Source: Thalassospira profundimaris WP0211 (GTDB lineage: Bacteria > Pseudomonadota > Alphaproteobacteria > Rhodospirillales > Thalassospiraceae). From it: 64,000 nucleotides of DNA. The translations under genes were made by a program, and so were the position numbers. A model generated the notes under the pieces. That model saw only the letters and a program-made list of their open reading frames with translations, had not been told where the DNA came from and searched no databases. The stretch lies in NCBI RefSeq assembly GCF_000300275.1, contig NZ_AMRN01000001.1:558001-622000 (forward strand), given 5' to 3'. Positions 63,727 through 64,000 of this stretch are shown piece after piece; within the stretch, counting starts at the first letter, position 1, and each line of letters begins with the position of its first letter.

Positions 63727-64000
63727 ATGTTTAATGTCGTCCGTAAGGAAATGCAGTGGGGCAATGCCAAACTGGTTCTCGAAACCGGTAAAATCGCCCG
63801 TCAGGCAGATGGTGCCGTTAAGGTTACCTACGGTGAAACCGTTGTCCTGTGTACTGCTGTTGGCGCCAAACAGCCGCGCCCGGATGTCGACTTTTTCCCG
63901 CTGACGGTTAACTACCAGGAAAAAGCATTTGCCGCTGGCAAAATCCCGGGTGGCTTCTTCAAACGTGAAGGCCGCCCGTCTGAAAAAGAAACCCTTGTTT
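63727..64000 (+). CDS. pnp: Polyribonucleotide nucleotidyltransferase (partial, runs off the right edge)
   Basis: The first 91 residues are visible from ATG 63727: [31 protein letters not shown], then [43 protein letters not shown], the N-terminal RNase PH-like domain of PNPase. The enzyme degrades RNA 3' to 5' with phosphate, often in the degradosome. Catalytic core, KH and S1 domains lie outside the window. Confidence 0.95.
   Translation, partial: MFNVVRKEMQWGNAKLVLETGKIARQADGAVKVTYGETVVLCTAVGAKQPRPDVDFFPLTVNYQEKAFAAGKIPGGFFKREGRPSEKETLV

Noticed and set aside
1-64000. CRISPR arrays, tRNA or rRNA genes, insertion sequences, prophage integrase
   Set aside because: No regularly spaced repeats, cloverleaf sequences in the gaps, rRNA motifs or transposase/integrase proteins were seen; the three-gene cassette also lacks an integrase and clear flanking direct repeats.

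Overview
The window looks like chromosome from a free-living, probably marine, alphaproteobacterium of the Rhodospirillales, most like Thalassospira. This is inferred from the gene-order blocks (hisB-hisH-hisA-hisF-hisE, hslVU, tsaB-rimI-fur, miaB-phoH-ybeY-corC-lnt, metK-trmB, rimP-nusA-ylxR-infB-rbfA-truB-rpsO-pnp) and from the protein style; no database was searched. Most of the window is dense, GC-rich, vertically inherited housekeeping DNA. Two stretches (about 2.5-4.45 kb and 9.4-10.9 kb) are visibly AT-richer and look acquired.

Layout. 1-2.6 kb: partial ghrA-like reductase, a VOC protein, a divergent LysR regulator and a DUF6314 gene whose 5' end seems to have been cut. 2.6-4.4 kb: a compact three-gene cassette (TIGR04255-type protein plus two uncharacterised partners) with stop codons inside the next gene's Shine-Dalgarno sequence; this is the best candidate for an undescribed system. 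4.5-9.3 kb: HIT protein and the histidine operon, with a GNAT and a DUF2628 protein embedded. 9.5-10.8 kb: an AT-rich J-domain membrane protein. 10.9-16.3 kb: adenine deaminase, hslVU and a PhoR-type kinase. 16.5-26.1 kb: nitroreductase, polysaccharide deacetylase, coaBC, dut, an Rrf2 regulator next to cysK, a ThiF/MoeB-DsrE pair, a LysE exporter with divergent LysR, and MgtC.

26.1-33.1 kb is a glucoside-utilisation locus: a LacI regulator and GH1 beta-glucosidase diverge from a four-gene sugar ABC transporter, with a perfect 20-bp palindrome between them. 33.1-46.7 kb holds a D-Ala-D-Ala dipeptidase, tsaB-rimI, a TusA-like protein, a Fur-family regulator, olsBA (ornithine lipids) behind a Pho-box-like triple repeat, miaB-phoH-ybeY-corC-lnt, an XRE regulator, and metK behind a likely SAM-II riboswitch, then trmB.

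46.8-56.3 kb is a haem-acquisition (has) locus: Fur-box-controlled FecI-type sigma factor, FecR-type anti-sigma, HasR-like TonB receptor, an extracellular haemophore, its type I secretion ABC protein and membrane-fusion protein, and a haem oxygenase. Together they would sense iron shortage, secrete the haemophore, import haem and release iron. The haemophore is unusual in carrying an RTX-type C-terminal module. 56.4-64 kb is the conserved translation/RNA operon, ending inside pnp.
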